From: Aedes albopictus | Lineage: Eukaryota; Arthropoda; Insecta; Diptera; Culicidae | Direction: 5' to 3' | NCBI RefSeq assembly: GCF_035046485.1 | Contig: NC_085136.1 | Span: forward strand, 223,762,853-223,826,852 | DNA: 64,000 bases | Shown: positions 54,126-63,529 of the stretch, in pieces | Position numbering within the stretch: position 1 is the stretch's first letter | How the letters are laid out: each line of letters begins with the position of its first letter | The notes under the pieces: model-generated | What the model was told of the DNA's origin: nothing | Databases searched by the model: none | What the model saw: the letters and a program-made list of their open reading frames with translations, nothing else | Position numbers and translations under genes: made by a program

Positions 54126-56171
54126 GTGCTCGATAGGTTCAAAGAACGTGGCGTAGAGCTTAACTGGGAGAAGTGTGAGTTTGGGGTATCGTGGCTGGAG
54201 TTTCTCGGTTATGACATTTCGAAAGAAGGTATAAGTCCATCTAGTACCAAAGTCAAAGCTGTATTATCCTTTCGCCCTCCTACATCTGAATCAGAAGTAC
54301 GAAGTTTTCTAGGATTGGCAAACTATCTAAACAAATTCATCACAGATCTCGCCACTATAGCTGAACCATTGAGAGATCTGACGAAAAAGGCAGTGAAATT
54401 TGTTTGGAGCGACGAACATGACCGAGCTTTTCAGCAAATCAAAAATAAGCTAGCTGCAGCCACTAAACTTGGTTTTTTTGACGTCAGAGATAAAACCACA
54501 GTCATGGCGGATGCTAGCCCCACCGGACTTGGTGCAGTGTTGATTCAAACTAACAGCTTGGATGTTTCTCGAGTGATTTGTTATGCATCAAAATCACTCA
54601 CGGATACCGAGCGGCGCTATTGCCAAACGGAAAAGGAGGCTTTGGCACTAGTGTGGAGCGTGGAACGTTTTCACATGTATCTATACGGAAGACCATTTGA
54701 ACTAATGACAGACTGCAAGGCTTTGGAATATCTGTTCACTCCTCGCTCTAAGTCTTGTGCCCGAATAGAACGCTGGGTATTACGGCTTCAATCGTTTGAT
54801 TATCAAATAGTACATATTCCCGGAAGCCAGAATATAGCCGATAGTCTTTCTCGACTAGCTATAGTGAAACCCAGTCCGTTTGATGCAGATGAAGAGTTGA
54901 TCATAAGAGAGATAGCAGTTTCGGCTGGCTCGTCAGTGGCCCTAAAATGGAATGAAATACGAACAGAAAGTGACAATGATGCTGAAATTTCAGAGGTCAT
55001 ACAAATCATCCAAAGCGGAAATGAAAAGGACATGCCGATTGCTTACAAGGTCATTGCGAGTGAACTATGCATCATTGATACTGTATTGCTACGGGTGGAC
55101 CGTATCATCATTCCCAGAAGTCTGAGATCCAGGGTATTGCAAATAGCTCATGAAGGTCATCCAGGAGTAAGAATGATGAAGAGCCATCTGAGAACGAACG
55201 TGTGGTGGCCTCGAATGGATCAAGACGTCGAGAATTTCGTGAAACAGTGTAAAGGATGTACGTTAGTATCGGCTCCAAACCCACCAGAACCTATGATTCG
55301 ACGGGAACTCCCAGATCAGCCATGGAGAGATATTGCAGCTGATTTCCTTGGTCCATTACCGGAGGGGCAATATTTGTTGGTTGTAGTAGACTATTACAGT
55401 CGCTTTATGGAAGTTTGCGAGATGAATGTGATAACAGCTGCTGAGACCATCAAAGAACTTGCCATCATATTCAGTCGATATGGGCTTCCTTCAACTTTGC
55501 GTGTTGACAATGGCCCACAATTCAGCTCAAAATGTGAAGATTTCAAGGAGTTTTGTGAAAGTAACGGGATTGCATTAGTAAATACAATACCGTTTTGGCC
55601 TGCCATGAACGGCGAAGTAGAACGCCAAAACAGATCGTTACTGAAAAGGATGCGAATTGCTCAAGAATTGGGAAAGGACTGGAGAGCAGAAATGCGGAAG
55701 TATCTGCTCACATATCACGCAACGAGTCATAGTACCACCGGAAAGTCTCCTGCTGAATTGATGTTTGGCAGAAAAATTCGTAGCAAGCTACCCCAAGTTG
55801 AATCTGCCAACTTAAATGACGGAGAAGTACGTGACCGAGATGCAGTATCAAAGGAAAAAGGAAGAGTTTATGCAGATTCAAAACGGAGAGCAAAGGAAAG
55901 TGATATTAGCATAGGAGACCGCGTTGTAAGCACAAGGATGAAGAAGAATAACAAGTTAGAAGCAGATTTTTCTGCAGAGGAATTTGAAGTTATTAAAAAG
56001 GTAGGAGGGGATGTAACAGTTAAGTCGTTGGAAACAGGAAAGAAATACAGACGAAATGTAGCTCATTTGAAAAGGATCGAAAATAACACAGGGCCGCATG
56101 AGCGCGAAGGAATCCGTGAAAAACGTGTTAGGGTAGAACCTGCAAGATTCAAAGATTTCATCCCACATTAA
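54126..56171 (+). CDS. Gypsy RT end, RNase H and integrase
   Basis: 681 codons uninterrupted. The RT C-terminal part is ELNWEKCEFGVSWLEFLGY. RNase H has VMADASPTGLGAVL, QTEKEALALVWSVERF and LMTDCKALEYL. The integrase zinc domain is HEGHPGVRMMKSHL through CKGC. The catalytic core is D in IAADFLGPLP (about 55340), D in RVDNGPQF (about 55500) and E in NGEVERQNRSL (about 55610). A basic C-terminal tail (KKYRRNVAHLKRI) ends at the TAA at 56169-56171. It follows on from 54047 in the same register once the 78 bp are removed. All catalytic residues are present. Confidence 0.93.
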   Translation: MLDRFKERGVELNWEKCEFGVSWLEFLGYDISKEGISPSSTKVKAVLSFRPPTSESEVRSFLGLANYLNKFITDLATIAEPLRDLTKKAVKFVWSDEHDRAFQQIKNKLAAATKLGFFDVRDKTTVMADASPTGLGAVLIQTNSLDVSRVICYASKSLTDTERRYCQTEKEALALVWSVERFHMYLYGRPFELMTDCKALEYLFTPRSKSCARIERWVLRLQSFDYQIVHIPGSQNIADSLSRLAIVKPSPFDADEELIIREIAVSAGSSVALKWNEIRTESDNDAEISEVIQIIQSGNEKDMPIAYKVIASELCIIDTVLLRVDRIIIPRSLRSRVLQIAHEGHPGVRMMKSHLRTNVWWPRMDQDVENFVKQCKGCTLVSAPNPPEPMIRRELPDQPWRDIAADFLGPLPEGQYLLVVVDYYSRFMEVCEMNVITAAETIKELAIIFSRYGLPSTLRVDNGPQFSSKCEDFKEFCESNGIALVNTIPFWPAMNGEVERQNRSLLKRMRIAQELGKDWRAEMRKYLLTYHATSHSTTGKSPAELMFGRKIRSKLPQVESANLNDGEVRDRDAVSKEKGRVYADSKRRAKESDISIGDRVVSTRMKKNNKLEADFSAEEFEVIKKVGGDVTVKSLETGKKYRRNVAHLKRIENNTGPHEREGIREKRVRVEPARFKDFIPH

Positions 56172-56193
56172 CGGAATAGAAGCTAAGGGGGGT

Positions 56194-56393
56194 TGTAGGG
56201 TCTACCCTATAGCATTAAGAGACAGCATCGCAGTAGGCACAGTTGGGAAGAGAGAGGATTCATGGTCAGCGACCGACAGAGTGTAGTCGTGTGAATGAGA
56301 GCTCTAGAGTAAAGTGGTGGAAATATAGTGAAAGTATTATTCAGGAAGTTTGGGCATTATTAAAGAATAATTGTGATATCCGAATATCCTACA
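56194..56393 (+). repeat. Gypsy 3' LTR
   Basis: 200 bp, identical to the 5' LTR by eye, preceded by the purine tract at 56180-56192 and followed by GGTGG (56394-56398). Confidence 0.95.
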
Positions 56394-57126
56394 GGTGGCG
56401 CCACCATCTAACTTCTTTGTTTTACGTCCTAGAGACTTGGCATCTTCGGCAAAGTTGTTCATTTTGGCAAAATAAATAACTCTTTCTCAGACGTCAAAAT
56501 TCCACAGCCTACTGTTTTCGAGTTATTTTAAAAATAAAATACATTCAATGAAAAACCAGTTTTTTAAGCTTATTTTGACATTTTTACTAGAAACCATGTG
56601 AGTTTAAATTTTTTCCCAATGCAAAAATGTCAAACCAAACACATTCTATGGAAATATGTTCAATATTATCATTTTAAATTTGAAATTAAAATACAAATTC
56701 GATAAATAGTGTGAATTTCAAGCCTTAATATCTCACAAAGCGCAAAAAATCGCAACTTCAAATTTTCAGCAAATACGAAGCAATACTAGGTGAACATACT
56801 GTCAAAAATTTGGAGAAGTATTTTTGGTGTTTTTGAGATAATAGCTTTCTAGTAACACCATAAATATAAGTAGTGCCAGCGTGTAACTTTTTACTGTTAC
56901 ACATTAGAGAGTTTATGTCTTCGAGAAAGTTGTTCATTTTGACTGAATAAACAACTGTTTCTTAGACGTCAAAATTCCACGGCCTACTGTTTTCGAATTA
57001 TTGTATATAAACTAGATTTTATTGATAAAATTTGTCAATAAAACACATTTTGATGCAATAGTATGAACTATTTTTTTATTGTTTTAATTTTTACGATACA
57101 TAGTAGGTCATGAAAATGTCAGTATA

Positions 57127-57253
57127 GGGTAAAAGCACTAGACTTCGCCACTGCTCTAGTCTTCGCCCCCTCCATACAAATCCCATTTTTTATGTATGAA
57201 GTGGCGAAGATTAGAGCATTTTTTTAGGGGGGCGAAGTCTAGTGTTTTTACCC
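57127..57253. mobile_element. Small MITE, TA target
   Basis: The ends GGGTAAAAGCACTAGACTT and AAGTCTAGTGTTTTTACCC are flanked by TA. The middle has two inverted GTCTTCGCC-type blocks and CCATACAAA. It lies in the spacer of the foldback palindrome. Confidence 0.78.
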
Positions 57254-58489
57254 TACTATTGTCAGCATGGCTCAAGGTAACTTTTAACTTTTTGCATGTT
57301 ATTTTCTAAATGTTTTAAGCTTAACCTTTTGTGTCAATCATTTTAAATTTTAGAGCGCGAAATATCTTGCTGAGAGCTCGTGGATTTGTTCCTGGATGGA
57401 AAGGACGTTGATCAATCTCTAGAGATTGTGAAACTGGAGCTCCCCGAAACTGACATTTTCATGACCTACTATGTATCGTAAACTCAAAAACAATAAATTC
57501 ATTCTATTGCATCAAAATGTGTTTTATTGACAAATTTTATCAATAAAATCTAGTTAATACACAATAACTCGAAAACAGTAGGCCGTGGAATTTTGACGTC
57601 TAAGAAACAGTTGTTTATTTAGTCAAAATGAACAACTTTCTCGAAGACATAAACTCTCTAATGTGTAACAGTAAAAAGTTACACGCTGGCACTACTTATA
57701 TTTATGGTGTTACTAAAAAGCTATTATATCAAAAACACCAAAAAATACCTCTCAAAATTTTTGACAGTATGTTCACCTAGTATTGATTCGTTGTTGCTGA
57801 AAATTTGAAGTTGCGATTTTTTGCGCTTTGTGAGATATTAAGGCTTGAAATTCACACTATTTTTTCGAATTTGTATTTTAATTTCAAATTTTTAATGATA
57901 ATATTGGATATATTTCCATAGAATGTGTTTGGTTTGACATATTTGCATTGGGAAAAAAAATTTAAACTCACATGGTTTCTAGTAAAAATGTCAAAATAAG
58001 CTTAAAAAACTGGTTTTTCATTGAATGTATTTTATTTTTAAAATAACTCGAAAACAGTAGGCTGTGGAATTTTGGCGTCTGAGAAAGAGTTGTTTATTTT
58101 GCCAAAATAAACAACTTTGCCCAAGACGCCAAGTCTCTAGGACGTAAAACAAATAAGTTAGATGGCAGCGCCACCTATGCGGACGAGTTGCGAACTACTA
58201 CGTTTTATCAATAGATGCCCCTGCTGATGTCAATCAACTTTGTCGAAGATACCATGTGTCGGAAATGCTTCGTTTTGGAGTAATTAATTTTGTTCCGCTA
58301 GATTGCGATTCTGGCCCTTAGTGGCTTGGTAGTTAACCTGTTCCAGTGGCTTTGTCGATTTTCAACCGGCCAAGCTCCTCCTCAACCTCTTGGAGGCTGG
58401 GGGCTGGAAATCTTCCGTTCTGCGCACGTACTCCTAGATCCACGCCATCTTCGGTGCTTGCAACTTTGTCACTGAGGTGCTCATCGTAA

Positions 58490-58655
58490 GGGGCTGTCCA
58501 TAAACCACGTGGTCATTTTTTTGGGACTTCTCAACCCCCCCCCCCCCTCGCGTGGTCATTAGTCCATACAAAATTTTTTATTCGTCCATACAAAATGGTC
58601 ATTGGCCGAACCCCCCCCCCCCCCCCTCATGACCACGTGGTTTATGGACAGCCCC
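58490..58655. mobile_element. Tourist-like MITE, TAA target
   Basis: 166 bp with perfect ends GGGGCTGTCCATAAACCACG and CGTGGTTTATGGACAGCCCC. TAA lies at 58487-58489 and 58656-58658. Two long C-runs inside. The 3-bp TWA-type target fits PIF/Harbinger (Tourist). Confidence 0.88.
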
Positions 58656-59185
58656 TAATGCTGCCACCACTTCTCGACTACCTCATGCTCGCTCGAGAGA
58701 AGATTCCCGTGATTGGCTCGGCCCATGTCGGCTTGTGGCACGAAGCCTTTACGCGAGCGGTTCTCGTAGAACTTCCTTATGTCCTTTGCGCGGAACAGTC
58801 TATACCGTGTCTATACCGTGCCTTATTCGCTCTCGTACGGTGTTGTAGCATTCTCGCCCATGCATTCTTCTCGTTTTTCAACTGTTCACATTCGTCGTCG
58901 TACCAGTCGTTTCTGTGATTCGGGGTCGCGAAGCCTAGTGCTGCCGCCGAGGTACTACCTATGACGGATCGGTTGTCGCCTCCAGCAATCTTCCAGTGTA
59001 GCTGCACCAAGCTGCTCTTCCGTTGGTAGGGCTAACTGCTGCGCGTAGTCTTGAGCCACTTCTACGTTACGCAACTCCTCGATGTTAAGCCGCGGCGTTC
59101 GACTTCGACGAGTGGTATTAACCGTCGAAAGTTTTGAGCGTATACATACAGCGACTAGGTAGTGATCCGAATCTATATTCGCACT

Positions 59186-59244
59186 AAGAGACAAACCAGC
59201 CAAGGGCTGAAGGTCTCTGAAATAAAGACAAATCAATCAATCAA
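59186..59244 (+). mobile_element. 59-bp retroposon tail with 12-bp TSD
   Basis: An extremely 5'-truncated insertion consisting of the hairpin AGAGACAAACCAGCC...GGCTGAAGGTCTCT, then GAAATAAAGAC and (AATC)n. It is flanked by TATATTCGCACT at 59174-59185 and 59245-59256. It shows that this hairpin plus AATC tail is the 3' end used for target-primed reverse transcription. Confidence 0.88.
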
Positions 59245-59931
59245 TATATTCGCACTGCGGTATGTGCGGACATTGGTTGTATCCAAGAAACCGTCGATTA
59301 GAACATGGTCGATTTGGTTTTCTGTTTGATGATCAGGCGATCTCCAGTCCTGATTTCGTCGCATGGGTCTTTGGCATGAGACTCTTTGCCGATTGTACCG
59401 AATCGTAATTTCTCCTATGTTATTCGCAATGGGGATTTTTACAGGTGGCCAACACTCCTATCTCGCTAGTAGTCTCAACCAACACTAGGAAGACCACACT
59501 GATGGGGCTACCAGCTTGGATCTAGCTGGAAGTGGTACAGCGTTTCTTACTTAGCCGCTGGATGCCAGAACAGACGCTGTTTGAGCCGCACCTCCTTGGT
59601 GAACAAACGCTCGGGTCGTACCTCCCCAATCTAGCTGAAGTCAGAAAGACAACAGTGCCCAGGCTGCACTACCAGCTAAGCACACAACTCTTAGCTGGCG
59701 GTCTTTGTCATCGCTTGACCCGTGGAAGCATGAGGTAGGAACTTGTGAGGATCAGAGCTATATTGGACGCTCTCCTTATCGACTCACCGTTTTGCAGCCC
59801 AACACAGTTTATAGTACATATCTCATTACGATAAGGTACCCCGGGGCAAGTGAGACCTACAGCTATATTTTGTTTTATTTTTTCGTTTTAAGGCAAACAT
59901 TCTTCATAGAAAACATAGGTAGGGTATCGCG

Positions 59932-60136
59932 CCACTTGGGCGGTGGCTTCTATATTCGTCTGTTTTCCACTATAACTCAGTCAATGTTGAATCAATTGAC
60001 TTGAAATGTTGCACAAGGGTAGATACTATACCTATCTCACCACATTCAAAAAGTTGTGTCAACTGGTTCAAATTTGACTGAGTTATAGTGGAAAACAGAC
60101 GAATATAGAAGCCACCGCCCAAGTGGCGTGATTCCC
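59932..60136. mobile_element. Nested MITE, 205 bp
   Basis: The inverted arms of about 65 bp include CGCCACTTGGGCGGTGGC and GCCACCGCCCAAGTGGCG, extending through CTGTTTTCCACTATAACTC. TA flanks on both sides. Confidence 0.8.
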
Positions 60137-60384
60137 TATCACACCAACGGATACTTTCAATTCAAAAATTGTTATTGTTCTCACCATAAAGAAACCATAT
60201 ATGTTATTGTTGTTCATATGTAATTTTCAATTCACTAAGTAAGATTAACGTACTCTACTATATTCGTTGTTTAAAAATAGAATAACAAATGAAGTAAAAC
60301 TTTTTCGGCTTCAGGATTATATTTGGAGTGCTTGCAAATTATTTTAAGCGAAAAAGCTGTAATTTATTTTCATTTATTACCTTT

Positions 60385-60597
60385 AGTTAAGGTGAATATA
60401 TAACGAAGCCACACTTCGAATTTTCAAAAGCACAAATATGAAGAGCCGAGGCTTGGTTTGCGCTGAAAAGTTGATCGATTGGCCACCACCAGCGGATAAC
60501 CAATCGATCAACTTTTCAGAGCAATCCGTCTTTTGGTTCCTCAGATTCGTGCTCTTGAAAATTTGAGGAGTGGCTTCGTTATATATTCACCTTAACT
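60385..60597. mobile_element. Nested palindromic MITE
   Basis: The ends AGTTAAGGTGAATATATAAC and GTTATATATTCACCTTAACT, continuing to CGAAGCCAC, with an inner mirrored TTGATCGATTGG / CCAATCGATCAA. Highly self-complementary. Confidence 0.78.
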
Positions 60598-61589
60598 GCT
60601 CTCACTTGCCCCAGTGCATTTCAGCATCTGGGGCAAGTGAGACCTATGAGAGTGAACAAACACAATTTCATAGTATGATTTCGCTTTCTTCAGCCTTAGT
60701 CGAAATGAACACAAAAGTGATGCAAAAATCGGCGCCTTAAGTAATCAATCGTTGAATTATACTTAATTACTTCTATTCTGATGATGAAGCTATTGTTTAA
60801 AATGGTAAAGTCTTTGGAAGAATATTTTTTTCGAAATCATCTATTTTTCATGTTTTCGTACAAGAACTTCTATCATTTTCTCGTTTTTCGCTGCATAATG
60901 AGCTTTTCTGAATTTTAAGAAACCGGCCATAAATTATGAAAAATTGGAAAACGACTTATTCGAAGTTCACGTTTTTGAAATCTTTATTTAATGATCGTAA
61001 AAATATGTAAGGGAAAACATAACAACTGCAAACCTTGAAAAATCTTTTGGCGAGATTCATCAACTACGTAATATGAAAAGTAAGTTTGGAAATCTTTCGG
61101 CATTGAACCTTAAGGCGTTTTTTGTATAAACAAAATCAATTTGTTTTGCACGAGCTGCTAGAATTAAATCATTTTTTTTTCAGTGATTCGTTGTTATATG
61201 TGTTACGTAATTTATGCACGATACCACAAAACTTTTCCAACATAAATTGCTGAACATAGTTATTCGCATAAGATATTCATAATGTATTCTACCTTACATA
61301 TATGCAGCAACTATATTCAGCCATTTGTACAAAAATTCCGAATGGGTCCCACTTGCCCCGTGATACGGTGTAAATGAAGATCTGCTCCACTTTTCATTAT
61401 ATGCAGATTATACACAATTTAAAAAATTTGAAATAGTTTTAATGCCCTTTAATAAGAAGAAGTATACCAACATTTTCTTTGAGAATCATTGGAATTATAA
61501 AATTATTTATGTTTAGAATTTTTTAGCTTGATAAAACCAAACTAGCATTTTTTTGGTCCCACTTGCCCCTGGGTACCTTACTTCAATTG

Positions 61590-62345
61590 GAACGGGAATG
61601 ACTTTTTTCCTGCAATTTGCTTTTTTACGTATGCTCCAACAATCAAACTTTTCATCACTTCAACTCGTTCCACATGGGTTAGCAGTATTTATTCTCAATA
61701 GTTACAAACTTTTAGCAAGAAAAACCAAACTATGTATATATAAATTCCTCTTACCGGTTCGCCCAACTCACTTTTGCCATCAAACTTTCTCCCTATATGT
61801 ATGCATCCAAAAAGTTCCATTTTTATCATTCTCGCCGGTTCCATTTTTCTTTCGCAATCCTTTGTAAACCAACAGACGGAGCATCGTTGATGGTCAAAGT
61901 TGTATGGGTTGGTTTCCCTTTTTCCCTCAGCGTTCGTCAAAGGGATGGGTAGATTGTTTATTCATGCAACGGTCCGGTAAAGAGAGCGAATACAACTTCG
62001 TATATATGATGAGGTTTGGCCGACGTCCACGACGATATGGACGGAAATGGGGCATGGCTTCGGTGAACTAGCCTAGATTTTTTTGTTTTGTCGTTGGCCG
62101 TCCTGATGGTCTCCAACCGCTAGCAGATTCCCCGATATTATGGTTTTAGAAACACAGGAAGTGATGCACTTTTGTCCATCGTGTCAGCGGTCGGCAACAG
62201 ACAACGACAGGCGTGCGTGGGTCAGACGCTGTAAAAGCTTGTTGTTTCTGAGTTTTGTTTAAGCGTTAGTTATTTTTTTCCTGCTCTGCGTTTGCGACGA
62301 ACTTTTAAAATATTCGTGACACTTGTGGTTGTGTAAAAACTGACC
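61590..62345. other. Single-copy-looking DNA upstream of the splice-site candidate
   Basis: No repeat structure or open frame with a recognisable domain. Composition is more balanced than the neighbouring elements. Confidence 0.35.
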
Positions 62346-62349
62346 GGTA

Positions 62350-62381
62350 TTTTTTTTTATTGTTTCTCTTTACAGGTAAGG
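62350..62381 (+). promoter_or_regulatory. Candidate recursive (ratcheting) splice site
   Basis: A T-rich tract from 62350 leads into CTTTACAG ending at 62375, followed at once by GTAAGG (62376). A 3' splice site immediately followed by a 5' splice site, (Y)nNCAG|GTAAG, is the known form of recursive splice sites in long insect introns. An ordinary 3' splice site before an exon starting GTAAGG is the alternative. Confidence 0.4.
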
Positions 62382-62389
62382 ACCCTTGT

Positions 62390-63000
62390 TCGACATCGCA
62401 TGGGAGCTAGTCTCGTTGAGCTGAACAACAGCTTTGAGGTTAGAATGCGTTGCCTCCGGAATGTTCCCGTTCGGAAGCTGCTAGCGTGCATCTCACCCAC
62501 ATTCGACATATTTCCGAACCGATCACATTATTTCACATGTTTCAATCCCATATTATTCAAACAGTAGCTTAATAGTGCAACCAATCAACATCAATAATTA
62601 TTTGTCCGTTATTGTTTGGATATTTTCTTTTTGCTCCATTGAATTTGCATTTGCGGCAGTAGAATAGCACGGTTGACTGCAGAATCGCTTGCTTGCATTT
62701 CATTTGAATTGTGCACTGCAGTTATTTGATCTCTAGGTGTGGAACAGTTAAGCTTTAGCAGTTAAACAAAGCATATCACATTTGATAACTTTAACTACAG
62801 TAAGTACGTGTTCATTCGTTTCCAGAAATTTCCAGGATAATTTGCTTTGGTATAAGTTTTATTTTATTGATAAGAAAGTTGCTTGTTTCGACTTTTGAAA
62901 CTTTAGGAAATTTAACTATCCACATAATCCACTTCAAAGATGTCCTTCATGAATATCTTATAAAGTGTTTAACATTCAATTATAACTGAGCACCTAATTA
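62390..63000. other. No gene seen
   Basis: If an exon begins at 62376 it would lie here, but I see no clear conserved coding frame or donor to delimit it. Confidence 0.35.
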
Positions 63001-63009
63001 GTCAAGTGT

Positions 63010-63170
63010 CTTAGGTGGTGTCCATTAACTATGCAGACTTATTTTTGGCCATCTCAGACTTCTCTCCCCTTCGTACATACAAAAAAAAATTGTATGGAAC
63101 GTTGACGTTGGCCAGATCTCCCTTCCTCGTAAGAGTCAAAGTAGTTTATGGAAATAGACCTGTTTCGTCT
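63010..63170. mobile_element. Decayed Tourist-like MITE
   Basis: GGTGTCCATTAACTATGC at the left and AAAGTAGTTTATGGAAATAG at the right are roughly inverted. A central CATACAAAAAAAAATTGTATG is shared in type with 35461-35635 and 58490-58655. Borders are approximate. Confidence 0.5.
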
Positions 63171-63529
63171 AGACGCAGCTTTCTGTGAGAAGTAACCCAA
63201 TAGGAAAAGAGTGGAGAAATCGCAATTGTGAGCACATTTTCATCCTTTTGGATTCCTTAAATTATCGGTTTTACTAGAATAGGAAACCTTAGAAAAATCA
63301 TGTTTTTATAGCCCCATACAATTTTTCAGAACTTTCTATATTCTTCCATATATTCGCACTGAAAAATTTATTTTGGATTTAGTGCAGAACATTCCACAAA
63401 TTTGACAAATTCCTTTCAAGGTTCCTTTTAACCTTCCTAATGCATCACGTTGGCAACAGCTCGTTGACGTAGTGCACGTTTTGGGTCAAAAATGATCCCA
63501 ATGCACAAGAAGGGTTAAAATATCCTTAC

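Larger units (their letters stand above)
49469..56393 (+). mobile_element. Recent Ty3/Gypsy LTR retrotransposon
   Basis: A 6925-bp element with identical 200-bp LTRs, the 5-bp duplication GGTGG (49464-49468, 56394-56398), a primer-binding region, a purine tract AAGCTAAGGGGGG before the 3' LTR, and gag-protease-RT-RNaseH-integrase order. There is no env. The leader is unusually long (about 2.4 kb) and holds a tandem array. Coding lesions are described with the coding parts. The lineage is possibly Mag-like, by inference only. Confidence 0.94.
49314..58324. mobile_element. ~2.08-kb palindromic foldback element (split by a Gypsy copy)
   Basis: The ends CCACTAAGGGCCAGAATC and GATTCTGGCCCTTAGTGG are flanked by CTTG at 49310-49313 and 58325-58328 (GCTTG is also possible). 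Without the Gypsy insertion (49469-56398) the element is about 2081 bp. Its arms are about 880 bp each, read from 49314-49468 plus 56399-57123, and from 57450-58324. Examples of mirrored blocks are GAAAACAGTAGG at 57590 and CCTACTGTTTTCGA at 56980. A MITE at 57127-57253 lies in the spacer. No transposase. Confidence 0.87.
58329..59790 (-). pseudogene. RTE LINE, endonuclease and 5' part (segment 3 of a split copy)
   Basis: On minus, reading from 59790 down: a 5' region shared with 340-590, then IGEITIRYNRQRVS, TENQIDHVLIDGFLDTTNVR, SANIDSDHYLVAVCIRSKL and RSRTPRLNIEELRNVEVA. Then come the linker and LQEVEEELGRLKIDKATGTG, directly before the RT start at 49313. This is the C-terminal half of the endonuclease and the linker. 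A TAA lies just before the join. A MITE (58490-58655) and a retroposon tail (59186-59244) are inserted in it. Confidence 0.83.
59834..61578. mobile_element. 1.75-kb TIR element, GGGGCAAGTGAGAC motif
   Basis: The ends AGGTACCCCGGGGCAAGTGA and GGTCCCACTTGCCCCTGGGTACCT (inverted) are flanked by TA. Inner copies of the motif (CTCACTTGCCCCAG and CTGGGGCAAGTGAGAC) sit at 60600-60645. AT-rich and non-coding. Two smaller elements are nested at 59932-60136 and 60385-60597. Confidence 0.75.
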
